From: Syncephalis plumigaleata
Lineage: Eukaryota > Zoopagomycota > Zoopagomycetes > Zoopagales > Piptocephalidaceae
Assembly: GCA_025201365.1 (NCBI GenBank)
Contig: JAIXMF010000001.1
Location: 2,542,001-2,606,000, forward strand
DNA length: 64,000 nt
Reading direction: 5' to 3'
The position numbers and the translations under genes are program-made. A model generated the notes under the pieces. The model was not told the DNA's origin. It saw only the letters and a list, made by a program, of their open reading frames with translations, and searched no databases. Of this stretch, positions 25,286 to 40,101 are shown piece by piece (the stretch's first letter is position 1; each line of letters opens with the position of its first letter).

Positions 25286-25504
25286 ATGAAGCTCTCCACT
25301 ATTATTGCTACTATTGCTATCACTGTTGTAGCTAGTCTGGTTATAGTTGACGCAAAACCCGCTAGACTACGTCGTGCTGTCATACAACGTCGTACTCTGG
25401 CAAAAGAAGGAGTGTTCGCCATTACTCCCAGGTGCTCGCAACTCTCTCCCGCACAAGTTAAAGCGCATATTTTTTGTAATCCCGCCCAGCAGTTAGAGAG
25501 ATGA
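25286..25504 (+). CDS. Small secreted peptide, paralogue of the micro-exon gene
   Basis: A single uninterrupted frame of 72 residues. The signal peptide is MKLSTIIATIAITVVASLV followed by IVDA. The mature part begins KPARLRRAVIQRRTLAKEG. The micro-exon peptide reads KPALARRAVVERRAP and later AKEG, so signal peptide, both dibasic sites and the AKEG block are shared. The C-terminal half has two cysteines (PRCSQLSP, HIFCNPAQQLER) and differs from the Ser/Asp/His tail of the paralogue. RR pairs suggest Kex2-type processing. Function unknown; a secreted effector or signalling peptide is possible. Confidence 0.72.
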   Translation: MKLSTIIATIAITVVASLVIVDAKPARLRRAVIQRRTLAKEGVFAITPRCSQLSPAQVKAHIFCNPAQQLER

Positions 25505-25717
25505 ATGAGCGAGCCGAGTAGATGCAAATAGCTAATGATACATTGATATAAAGGCATTAGAGACGTATATTGATATTGTTCAAGTAGAGCTATAAACCAA
25601 TATATAGATTGTTACATAAATACCGCATCGTATTTGATGCTATTTGCTCAACCATTCAGGTTCATTGTGAATAAAGATACAGTATTATCTATTCTTTTGT
25701 TACATGTGTCAATCAAG

Positions 25718-26051
25718 ATGAACGATAAAAGTAAGCCTGCACTAGAGGCATACACGTGTGGTGTGCTCAGTTGTCGTATTGACATTGACCAGTGATCCCA
25801 TGGAATTACTGAAATTACCATCATGGCAAAAGGAGCATTATCAGTAATGGCTGTACTAATCAGCAGATACTGATCACTAGATCGTAAGTAGTGCGTGACA
25901 TTGTAGTGAAAGTAGCAGCAGTATAACTGAATCTATTCCTATAGCTGGAGTATACGTACTATTGCTGTCGACATTTGATAAGGGCACACCATCATCGTTT
26001 AAACTAACGATTACATCGAATCAACCTGGAGTACAAGTCATTAAACTGTAA
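25718..26051 (+). CDS. Possible 40-residue gene with a second 3-nt exon; calpain domain III-like end
   Basis: A model of three exons fits: 25,718-25,730 (ATG AAC GAT AAA A), 25,881-25,883 (ATC) and 25,945-26,051. The introns have GTAAGC and GTAAGT donors, and GTACTAAT is in the first. The joined frame is open to TAA and gives MNDKNPGVYVLLLSTF then DKGTPSSFKLTITSNQPG and VQVIKL. The GVYVLLLSTFDKG..SSFKLTI pattern resembles the strand pair that ends calpain C2-like (domain III) modules, but the rest of a calpain is absent. It may be a short real gene or the last exon of a lost larger gene. The 3-nt exon has the same AG-NNN-GTAAGT layout as the micro-exon array. Confidence 0.35.
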
Positions 26052-26116
26052 TGCAACAACACAATAGATACTAAGCAGCAATACGGGTAATCAAGTTTAT
26101 TGTGATAACGACTTCA

Positions 26117-26344
26117 TCACTCCTTTTTACAGGTACCACCCATAACAACAGCTCCACCCATGCCTGCACCACTATGATTTGCTTTAATTTCGCAGCGAGT
26201 TCCTTCTTCGCAGTCCTTCCAAGTTATGCTGGTACAGTAACCGCCTTCGGGAATCCTTCCTCGACGCTGAATAATTGCAGCATCAGTGAGTACCGCACAT
26301 GATGATGCTAGAGCGACAATGGCCAGGATGATGGAGTATTTCAT
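26117..26344 (-). CDS. Small cysteine-containing secreted peptide
   Basis: A single exon of 75 residues. The start at 26,344 was chosen because it opens a clear signal peptide (MKYSIILAIVALASSCAVL, then TDA). The mature part begins AIIQRRGRIPEGGYC and includes four cysteines (GGYC, KDC, TRC, GTC) in a Gly-rich context, ending GGTCKKE. The signal peptide and QRR dibasic site recall the peptide gene 600 bp away. TATAAATAG lies about 170 bp upstream of the start. Function unknown; it could be a small disulphide-stabilised secreted protein. Confidence 0.65.
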   Translation of the reverse strand: MKYSIILAIVALASSCAVLTDAAIIQRRGRIPEGGYCTSITWKDCEEGTRCEIKANHSGAGMGGAVVMGGTCKKE

Positions 26345-26512
26345 GATTGAATCGGTTAACTTGATTGAAAGATATCGGCTATGGATGTTGAAGTTTGACG
26401 AGAATGACTTGATGTATACGCCTAGCACAGCTAAGGTGAACAATAGTAGAACAATTGGAAGATGTGAATGTGAATGTGATGCTTGTACTCGAGACTATGC
26501 ATTTGTAGATGG

Positions 26513-26521
26513 CTATTTATA
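26513..26521 (-). promoter_or_regulatory. Candidate TATA box of the small cysteine peptide gene
   Basis: TATAAATAG on the minus strand, about 170 bp before the ATG at 26,344. The spacing resembles that of the other TATA-containing genes of this window. Confidence 0.4.
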
Positions 26522-27261
26522 CACTCGATGAACTAGTAGCAGCAAGTAAGCAATTTACTACAATAGTACAATCGAATGATCCTACATTATACGAATCAGG
26601 ATATCATTGCATTTCTGATACTGTTTCAGGTATCTCATTTGATATCTCTCATTGCATTATTATTGACATGTACAATCTATAGTAGAATAGTATCGTATAC
26701 CAATCATTTGATCATTCTCACAATATTCGCTGATTCATTGTCAATCACAAACATATATAGACATCATTATACCTGCTATAGAAGTAACAAACGAATGACT
26801 ATGGCATTAATTAGCGGAATACATACTAATAATAGAATTGAATACTTTTGGATGTCAATATTCCATATTCGTTATTGCGGAACTTGAACTACGGAGACAA
26901 TAGGTCGATACATGTTACAAGTAATCGATTAAGGCAGCATTGCCCGTTATTATTAGACAGCGAAATATTCGTATCATTCGTCAATGCAGTGACAAGAATA
27001 GCAAGTATCAATGACTGATATGAGAAGTTGTCATTACAAACAAGTCAGGTAGGAGCAAATGCAATCCAGTACACTACATCAATATGTGTCGTCTATTTCC
27101 GTATCATCATACTCGATGGGTATCACGTATGCAATAATATCACATCTCGTTGACTGATATACGATAGCGTGTAGAATGCTACCATTTATTCAGTATACTA
27201 GGACAAAATAAAGCATCTTGATCATGATGGATTATCGAAATGCAAGCGTGTACTACTTGTA
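26522..27261. other. Region without a supported gene
   Basis: AT-rich DNA with no exon-like segment, signal peptide or repeat that I can support on either strand. Confidence 0.4.
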
Positions 27262-27398
27262 TTATTTCTTGCTTTTGTTATCCATCTCGACATAACACTC
27301 AGGAATGCCATAGCTTGTCAGTATCCGTTTGACTTTGGTTACATGATCACCCTGTACCATGATCTCTCGTGCATCCTTTTTACCAGCTACTGGTCCAA
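27262..27398 (-). pseudogene. Isolated exon resembling the SUI1 end of eIF2D/Tma64
   Basis: The exon follows an AG acceptor and reads GPVAGKKDAREIMVQGDH, then VTKVKRILTSYGIPECYV and EMDNKSKK, then TAA. The (I/V)MVQGDH...L...YGIP pattern followed by a lysine-rich end resembles the C-terminal SUI1 domain of eIF2D/Tma64. I could not find the preceding PUA, SWIB and SUI1 exons in the 1.5 kb upstream. It may be a remnant, or part of a small unrecognised gene together with the exon at 27,765-27,945. Confidence 0.4.
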
Positions 27399-27764
27399 CT
27401 ATCGTGTAGAGTGGCAGTTGTTAGTAGCAGGTAGTTTCATCTACATGAATAATCAACTACATTTATATCACTAGTGTAATGATCAATACGACATATTTAT
27501 TCAATAAATGACTGATATTTATGTAATAGGACCATGAATTAGTAGCAATATAGTTTTACTCATAAACTGCTATTACGATACAAGTACGAGAAACCATTTT
27601 AGTATCAAATGGCATGGTGTAAAAGACCATTTAAATAAAAGTTAACACCAATCGCTTGCCATAATCGTCCCCCTTTCGTAGAGATATTTATTTTTAGCTA
27701 TTGGCAGATCTCCTATGCTAAATAGAGTAGTTCATCACATCGTTATAGCCATGTTAATGGACTA

Positions 27765-27945
27765 CTAGTTCAATGGCCACGTTGTCGTTAAACGTACATC
27801 ACATGGCGTAGTATCAATCAGTTTATTAGTCCGCTTTTCCGTTATAAACTTCGAGATGCGCTCGATTGAAGCTGTATTAAAAATAGATTCCGATTGATAC
27901 AATGTTAATTGCCACTGTTTAACATCGCCATCGTCATTGTGAATA
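27765..27945 (-). pseudogene. Unidentified exon or gene fragment
   Basis: An open stretch of 60 codons follows TTACTAAC and an AG acceptor 20 bp later. It reads IHNDDGDVKQWQLTLYQ, SESIFNTASIERISKF and ITEKRTNKLIDTT, and ends TTTWPLN before TAG. The composition looks protein-like rather than random. I do not recognise the family, and no convincing upstream exon was found. Confidence 0.35.
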
Positions 27946-28930
27946 CTACCAAGGTAGATGACAAGTTAGTAAAGTATCCATGGAAACATGCCAATATTCT
28001 ATTCTATTCGTTAATAATTGATAGTAGTAATAGGTTGACGTCTTTCACTATAGCTATCTATGCTGTCTAGCAATATTCTACATCTTGACAACTACGACTA
28101 CTCATACCGCGTGTTAATGACAAGCCAGTATTAACTGACCGGTTTCAACCTTAATCGCCACATGTCACATCTTGTCTGACATGTGTACATGTTCACTTTA
28201 TCATCGGATATCGCTTATGCCACGCCACCTACGCTAAATGGCTGTACGAATTGGATGACACTACGAAGTTTCTTCTAATTTTACCTTACCTATTTGACAA
28301 GGGGGAGCGAGTAGAGGAGTAGAAGTGGAGCGGGCTTATCAGTCCGATCAAAGCACCGCTATATTTATCCAATTCCTATGAACGATGATTGGCTAATGGC
28401 CATAGTGTTGCTACTCACAATCATGTGTGAACACTATGCCATTTACAACCATACACACACATCACACATCACACATACACGCACACACATGTATCCACTT
28501 TCATTTATCCACACAAGTGTCCATTATATTTCCTATTAATAAACTGCGCTAACATACCATTCACAGTTACCACCCGTCGTTTCTCACATGGCATCTGCTT
28601 GGCCTGGCGCTATAAATAGTCATTCGTTCGCGACATCAAGGACATTTGCTTCTTCTCCGGTCCATTCTACTACTGATTTATCTATCTCTCTCCCACTCTC
28701 CCACTCTCAGTCTCTATCTATCTCTCTTCACTGCCTATCCACGCTCGTATATACATAATATACACGCGTGAGACACTGTTTACTCTTCACTTACATATCG
28801 CTGTTGTCATTGCCGTTGTTGCTGTTGTTTCTACTACTACCATCTTTTGCATCGCCTATATTCAATAAAAGTACCGCTGTCTTTTCTGCTCTCTCTCTCT
28901 CTTTCACTCTCCCTTTCACTTTACTTCATC
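27946..28930. other. Upstream region of GFA1
   Basis: No gene supported. It includes an ACACACATCACACATC-type run near 28,453-28,490, a TATA box (28,610-28,618) and a pyrimidine-rich leader of about 300 bp before the GFA1 start. Confidence 0.5.
28610..28618 (+). promoter_or_regulatory. Candidate TATA box of GFA1
   Basis: TATAAATAG lies about 310 bp before the GFA1 ATG, followed by a CT-rich leader. Confidence 0.45.
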
Positions 28931-31425
<2,495 letters not shown>

Positions 31426-31732
31426 TATATAAGCTTGTTTCTATGCTATGCTATGCTATGCTATGCTATGCTTGTGTGCATGCATGTATGTCTCTGTGTG
31501 AGTTGTTGAGGGAAATGCTACAGTGTTTACCTCATAATAAACATTATCATTGGTATATATTTGCAGTATTATTTCGTCATTAATCATGTTACAAACACGT
31601 TGTGCACATTTGCCATCTTTTCATCAAGTATAGATGTAATGTAACATGAAATGCATTCCTTGTCATCTTTAGATCTTTGTATGTATTTAATATTTTACTA
31701 CTAAAATCATCATATTCTTAGTATTCGCGTAG

Positions 31733-33727
<1,995 letters not shown>

Positions 33728-33946
33728 GGTGAGAGTAATCCACGTAATACGTACAAGTAAATCAAATGGTGTAAAGAAAAACACGCGAATAAATGAATAA
33801 GAAGTTAGGAGAGGAGAAAAACACAGGAATGATACTGACACTGACACACAAAATGATATCATTGTCGTCATAGGATTATTTTATCATGGCAGTAGTAGTG
33901 AATAGGCACAGAATCTAGAAACTATACCTGCATAGCTTCTTCTCTT

Positions 33947-33981
<35 letters not shown>

Positions 33982-34019
33982 TGCTATATTGCTATTTATT
34001 AAGCTATTTGATATTCCTT

Positions 34020-35924
34020 ATGGCAGAAGAGTCTACAAACCATACGGCATTTCCCTGGCGGGTGAACCCTACAACGATGACGGTGCACCCACTGATACTT
34101 CCTATAGCCAGGTAAAAGAATAAAAAATGGAATGCCAGTTCTATGGGCAACTAGTTCGTAACACGTCATTCGTTGATAGGCAAACACGGAGGAACTCGTA
34201 GAACATGCCTATGCCGGTATATATGAGCAGTTGGATAGTCATGGTCAAACAATACAGTAAATATCCAAATGATAATGATAAAATAATAATTATTAACCAT
34301 TTTGCTTATGTTTAGACTATATCGTTCGTTACATCAACAATTCCTGCGTAAACATTTGAATAGATTAAGTTGGCACTTTGAAGTATTGGATGCCAGTAAA
34401 CCATGGTTATGCTTCTGGATAGTTCATTCACTACATCTACTCGATAATAAAGATGATAATAAGCAGAGTAGTCAATCTACTACTCGAGGAGAGTTTTCGC
34501 TAGATATGGATCTTAAATTACGGTAGTATTAACCATCATCATTATCATCATTCTCAAAACAGTAATTAATGTAAATAATTAGGATAGTGAATACACTGGC
34601 TGCATGTCAACATCCAGATGGTGGATTTGGCGGTGGACCGGATCAACTGGCACACTTGGCACCAACCTATGCGGCAGTAGCGACTATCGCCACCATTGGC
34701 GTGGGCTATGACATGATTCGTAGGTGAGTATATTCAATTCTGTATCGAGTGACTATTATATAGATTAATGACATATTGTGTCCTCTTTATTATTATTATT
34801 ATTAGGGAACAATTGTATCAATGGTTACTTCTGTGAAACAAGCGGACGGTTCATTTCTTATGAGTTATGGTGGTGAAATTGATGTGCGGTAAGGAATGAT
34901 CATACCTCATGTACAAGTGTACTATAGGAATGACCTATCGCTTACTCTATTCTACGTCTAGAGGATCGTATTGTGCTCTTACGGTGGCATCATTACTAGG
35001 CATAATGAGACCGGAACTATTAGAGAATTGCGGATCATTCATTAAACGGTAACTAATCGATGATTACATGTAGATCATGTCTATTGTCCATAGTAGACGA
35101 CTAATTGATGTAGATGTCAAACCTACGAAGGTGGTTTAGGCAGTCGACCAGGTGTCGAGGCTCATGGTGGATATACGTTTTGTGGACTGGCTGCTATGTT
35201 ACTACTCGAACAAGAGCAGCAATTGAATCTACGTGCTTTGACTGTAAGAAGTGTCGCTACACCAATGTAATGACATCCCATTAACAGTATGTATATTAGA
35301 CATGGGCTAGTCAACGACAAATGTCATATGAAGGCGGCTTCCAAGGACGTACCAATAAGCTAGTGGATGGGTGCTACGCATTTTGGTGTGCCGGGCTTTT
35401 CCCATTACTATATCATGCAAATATCGGTCGTACGCATGGTCTCTTATTGAATCGTGGTATGTAAATCATAATTGATACGATGATCATTACCATTACTAAT
35501 TATTAGCTGATATTAGAGGCATTACGTGATTATATGCTCTATTGTTGTCAGTATTTACGCGGTGGTTTAATCGATAAACCAGGCAAGTAAGTGTGAACTA
35601 GTCATGTATACACGCACATTATATATACGATTATTACTATTTGTACACTAGGCGACCCGATTTCTATCATACTTGCTACGGTCTAAGTGGACTTGCACTC
35701 GTGTTCTATGGCGAGGCAGCCCTTGATGCATCGAAAGATGATCCACAAGCACATCGCTCGCAACAAATGCTAGGTCCATTCAAGGTAGGACACAACAGTA
35801 AACTAACTAATTAGTTGATTGATTAATGATATCTCTTCTTTAGCGTGTACATCCTATATTCAATGTTGATGAGCAACAAGTTACTAAAATGCAACGCTAC
35901 TTTAGTAACAATGACGACGTATAG
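34020..35924 (+). CDS. RAM1: Protein farnesyltransferase beta subunit
   Basis: This subunit, with RAM2, attaches farnesyl to CaaX cysteines of Ras and fungal mating peptides. Visible motifs: FEVLDASKPWLCFWIVHSL, CQHPDGGFGGGPDQLAHLAP, GSFLMSYGGEIDVRGSY, TYEGGLGSRPGVEAHGGYTF, the zinc ligands in LVDGCYAFWCAG, and the third zinc ligand in YHTCYGLSGLALV. The ATG at 34,020 gives MAEESTNHTAFPWRVNP; a one-base deficit near 34,075 then links to YNDDGAPTDTSYSQ. A second deficit near 34,830 lies before VKQADGSF. About nine exons. An upstream start in the other frame has no ATG, which favours 34,020. Confidence 0.86.
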
Positions 35925-36987
35925 GCAACGCAACCCTAGTGACCGTCATCTGCAATACAAAATAAAAATCCATCAATTTCCACGGAATTCCATGTTTGCA
36001 AGATTGATGAATGCTATTTTCTCATTTAGCTATTATTCTATATGCAACAGGATCATGCATTACATATGTTACGCACTAATAAATACACATTTATACGAAT
36101 ATATCATTAGCATACATGTTTATTAATGTTCTATTTATTATATTAGCTATTTATTTATCATTGAGATATAATCATGAAAGGGGAGAATAAGAATAAGAAG
36201 GGTAGTTATTATCGATGAGAAGGGGAGAGGGGAGGAGGAGGGTAAAGTGAGCGAGAGATTCGAAAGGAAAGCGAGAGAGAGAGAGAGCGAGAGATGACGA
36301 TAGCCAATCAGGAGTGATGGGATAATAAAACTTTTCGGTGTAGCAATCGAGCCGCCGGCTTCCTCCTTCTCGCCAGCATCTCTCCATCTTACCCCATCTA
36401 CTCGGGTACTGGAAAACCACTTCTGCAACGCAAGGATTATGTGAGTAGCTAACGGGTCAATGAGTAAATGGAAGCATCAGTATATGCATGCATCCATCCA
36501 TCCATCCATTGATCTATCCTATGATATAGATAATAAGCAAGATGGATGGATGGATGGATGCATACATATACTTATAGCATATGTGTAAGGAATGTGTAAA
36601 CAGTGTAATATATATGTGCATACTCTAGTGTGCAGCAGCATATTAGTAAAACCAACTATAGTCTACAAACAATATAGTAGCATAGAGTATAGTAATAGGT
36701 ATGCTACTATTGTCATCATTATAGTATGCTTACTTTTCCTAGTGTTTCTAAGAAGGAAGACAAAGACAAGGAGCATATTATATAGATGACAATAGTAGTA
36801 ACAGCACCAGCAGTATTGTTACTCAACTGAAAAGGGGAGAGAGAGGGGAACGGTTATGTGTTTATTGATTGGCTGGCTAACTGACATCAGATTGCGTGGC
36901 AACTGGAACTTTTGGACGCGTGTTATTGTATACGTGATATCTGAATCCGTGTACATCTAACGCGCTTTACCAACGCTAATATAGCAA
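35925..36987. other. Intergenic region between RAM1 and RPS2
   Basis: No gene supported. It contains purine-rich runs near 36,190-36,290 (AGAGAGAGAGAG type), a near-perfect inverted repeat at 36,481-36,570 (separate entry) and the RPS2 promoter. Open frames across 36,147-36,428 are products of the GA-rich composition. Confidence 0.5.
36481..36570. repeat. Near-perfect inverted repeat able to form a long hairpin
   Basis: Two 30-nt arms (36,481-36,510 and 36,541-36,570) are complementary at 28 of 30 positions, separated by a 30-nt loop. The arms are TATATG, then ATGCA, then repeated CATC/GATG tetranucleotides. It lies 420 bp upstream of RPS2 in non-coding DNA. Confidence 0.85.
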
Positions 36988-38226
36988 ATGGCTGACTCTG
37001 GACCGGCCGATAGTCGCGGTGGTAAGTATTAACATGCTACTATGACTATGAACATAGGTAGAGATACGCCCACTCTATTCTATGAGCGTATAGAGTGTAG
37101 TGAATAGTCATAGATCATATACATACATTTAGATGATATTATCCACTAGGCTACATCCAACTGGTTAGCTAATCGTGATAATAATGACATACGATATTCA
37201 TCTTGATATCTATATACATTAGCTTATATTTATTACTTGCTTTCTATATGTCATCTATGATCTATGACAACATTATTCACATATACTCTACGCTACTCGA
37301 TCTCATTATATTATACGACAATGGCTAATTACATTACCATTTGTGCTTGCTTACCTTATAGGACGCGGCGGTTTCGGACGCGGACGCGGTGGTGACCGTG
37401 GTCGTGGTCGCGGACGTGGTCGCGGACGTGGACGTGGTCGTCGTGACGAAGAGAAAGAATGGGTCCCCGTCACCAAGCTAGGTCGTCTCGTCAAGGAAGG
37501 CAAGATCAAGTCTATCGAGCAAATCTATTTGTTTTCGCTTCCCATCAAAGAGTATCAGATTGTTGATTTCTTCCTTCCTAAACTTAAGGATGAAGTTATG
37601 AAGATCATGCCAGTCCAAAAGCAAACCCGTGCTGGTCAGCGTACTCGCTTCAAGGTAAGGCTTCATTCATTTGTTGTTTGTTTGTAGATATAGTATAGCT
37701 CCTATATTACTTGCTTACCTCATCTATCTAGGCTTTCGTCGTTATCGGTGATTCCGATGGTCATGTCGGTCTTGGTGTCAAGTGCGCCAAGGAAGTCGCC
37801 ACTGCCATTCGTGGTGCCATCATCTTGGCCAAGTTGACGGTCATCCCTGTCCGTCGTGGCTACTGGGGCTCTGCTCTCGGTGCTCCACACACCGTGCCCG
37901 CTAAAGTCACAGGCAAGTGCGGCTCCACTCTGTGCCGTCTCGTCCCTGCCCCGCGTGGTACCGGTCTCGTGGCCGCTCCTGTGCCCAAGAAGCTCTTGCA
38001 GCTCGCTGGTATCACTGACTGTTACACCACCTCTCGCGGCTCTACCCGTACCCTAGGCAACTTTGTAAAGGCTACCTTCGCGGCTATCGGTAACACGTAC
38101 GCCTTCTTGACCCCGGATCTCTGGGCTGAGACCAAGTTCACCAAGGCACCATACCAGGAATTCACTGATCTCTTGGCTAAGCCAGCTGAGAAGAAGGTGC
38201 GTGCCTATGAGTCCGGCAAGTACTAA
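36988..38226 (+). CDS. RPS2: 40S ribosomal protein uS5 (S2)
   Basis: A component of the small ribosomal subunit near the mRNA entry site. Three exons (36,988-37,021; 37,362-37,654; 37,732-38,226) give 273 residues. An N-terminal [10 protein letters not shown]-type RGG region, typical of eukaryotic uS5 and a target of arginine methylation, precedes the conserved core: [75 protein letters not shown], and [19 protein letters not shown]. Intron 1 is long (340 nt) after a very short first exon, as in many ribosomal protein genes. Clean frame, GC-richer coding bias. Confidence 0.97.
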
Positions 38227-38671
38227 GTACTGCTTACCACTCTACCACACCACAAGAAAGAAGTGTGTTCTCGCTATGTCCTTGTCTTCTTGCGTTTTCA
38301 CTTTCTATATACGGCATATATTTCCATCATTTATGTCATTTCTTCAATGCATAATATAGCTGCTGTTGATCCATCTTTACACTTTTGTCTCTGATTGGCA
38401 TTCATATATTGTCTTGATTTCACTCGTCCATATCGACAATCACGATCTACTGTCGTCAGAATACCGTCGTGTTATTTGTGGTTTATTATGCTTTTTTTAT
38501 CTGCAGTGGACGAATAAATTTATCTGAAACTGTTTGCCAGAGAAAAACAATTACTTGTATGTAATAATGTATCATGTATCATTCATATTCATTCATAGTA
38601 TTAGAGGGAAAGATAGAAATATGGACAGCACAATTAGTCAAACAATACGACAACAGGTTCATAGTTCATCT
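38227..38671. other. Convergent gap between RPS2 and PRE7
   Basis: AATAAATTTATC near 38,513 may be the 3' end signal of RPS2. No gene is supported. Confidence 0.45.
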
Positions 38672-39752
38672 TTAATCTTTCTTCAATGGATGCAATTGTG
38701 TATCTACACCATCTCTGGTAATAACATGCAATTCGATATAGTCACCCGTGTAGATGTCACGTTCAGTCGCCGAGGTAAAGGCATCCTTCACGATACGAAT
38801 GGCTCATCCTTGGACATTGGCCTTGCCTCCAAACTATTCTGTCCATTCAGCATTACCTAATTGTATTACAATGTTGTATAATAGGGTTATCAATTATTCC
38901 AATAAAATACTATCCATCAATAATAACAGCAATGCGCTCTACTTGCCTGATTGTCCAAGAAGGGTTGCACTAGATTCTGAGCTGATCCTGCGGCACGACA
39001 CTTGTATCGTTCGAATGAACCCACTGGATCATAACCATACACGGCACCTTTACCTATTTACCATTTATTATTTTATTATCTATTATATATGTATACATAT
39101 GTAATCGCTTACCTTCAGCATCTAGTCCACCTACAATACAGAATGAATAGTATGGGAAGAATCGTTTACCATATAGAATGGTGGCTAACATTTGTGCGAA
39201 TGCTGATGTCGACATATCCTTTTCATGAGCATGTCGATACCACTACAAATAGGAATCAAATAGATAGTAAGCATGTATAATCTCGCTTGTTCCTCTTCAC
39301 TCTTCTCTTACCTCAATGCGCTGATTCAATCGTTTGGCCAATGTAACACCATCAGCGTGGAATCCACTATTGGCTAATACCACGTTATTCTGCCTGTATA
39401 TCATATAACATACCAATGTATAATATATGTATATATTAATAAATATGCTTATTAGATGAACATGTTCATCACTACATTACATTTTAAATACTTTGGGTGC
39501 ATAACGTGAATTGATAGAGTAGCCTTCACTTTGACGAGTATCACCGGCTACGATACAAAAGTCATCACCTGCTATGGCTAGTGTCGTACTAATAGTAATA
39601 GACGTTAGTACTTAATCGTATTAACTATTCATAAACTAATCTAGCTTTTAATCTTACCCGCCATTATCGGCATAAGGATCAAAACGATGCTGGATGGCAC
39701 CTTCAGTCATGGGTGCATCACTCGATGGAAGTGGTGTAGCGTAGTATGCCAT
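38672..39752 (-). CDS. PRE7: 20S proteasome subunit beta-6 (PSMB1/Pre7)
   Basis: A non-catalytic beta subunit of the 20S core. About seven short exons give [117 protein letters not shown], and [11 protein letters not shown]. The last exon continues [15 protein letters not shown], then [20 protein letters not shown], and ends LHPLKKD. One base is missing near 38,796 between KDE and AIRIV. The order and motifs match beta-6 rather than other subunits. It is transcribed away from PRE2, which starts 350 bp away. Confidence 0.9.
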
Positions 39753-40101
39753 CCTATTCAATAGCGATAATAACAATAATAGTGACAGCAGTCGAATAAC
39801 TTGTTCCTAATCAACGTGTACTAGAAAAGAAACAAGAGAAAGGAATAAGAAGCAAAGAAGTGTAGATGTGGTGCAAACGGTGATGATATAGTGAAGAGTA
39901 GAGAGAGAGAGGAAAAGAAGAGCCACGTCATCCTGATGATAAATTGATAATACGCTTTATGCTGCCATTCAATTTAGTGGTTTATTCTCGTTTATAACAA
40001 GTCGCTATTGATAGTATATACACACTACTTCTTACCTTCTTTCGCTTGTTATCGCTGATCTCTCTCTTTTCTCTCTCTCTCTATATCGTCATCTATCAAC
40101 T
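39753..40101. promoter_or_regulatory. Shared divergent promoter of two proteasome beta subunit genes
   Basis: The 349 bp between the PRE7 and PRE2 start codons must hold both promoters. It contains GTGGTGCAAACGG near 39,870, one base short of the yeast proteasome element GGTGGCAAA, and GCCACGTCATC near 39,922 with an ACGTCA half site. These assignments are tentative. Confidence 0.5.

Noticed and set aside
36147-36428. Two minus-strand frames of 82-93 codons, Ser/Leu-rich
   Set aside because: They follow from a GA-rich microsatellite-like stretch and have no protein-like features.
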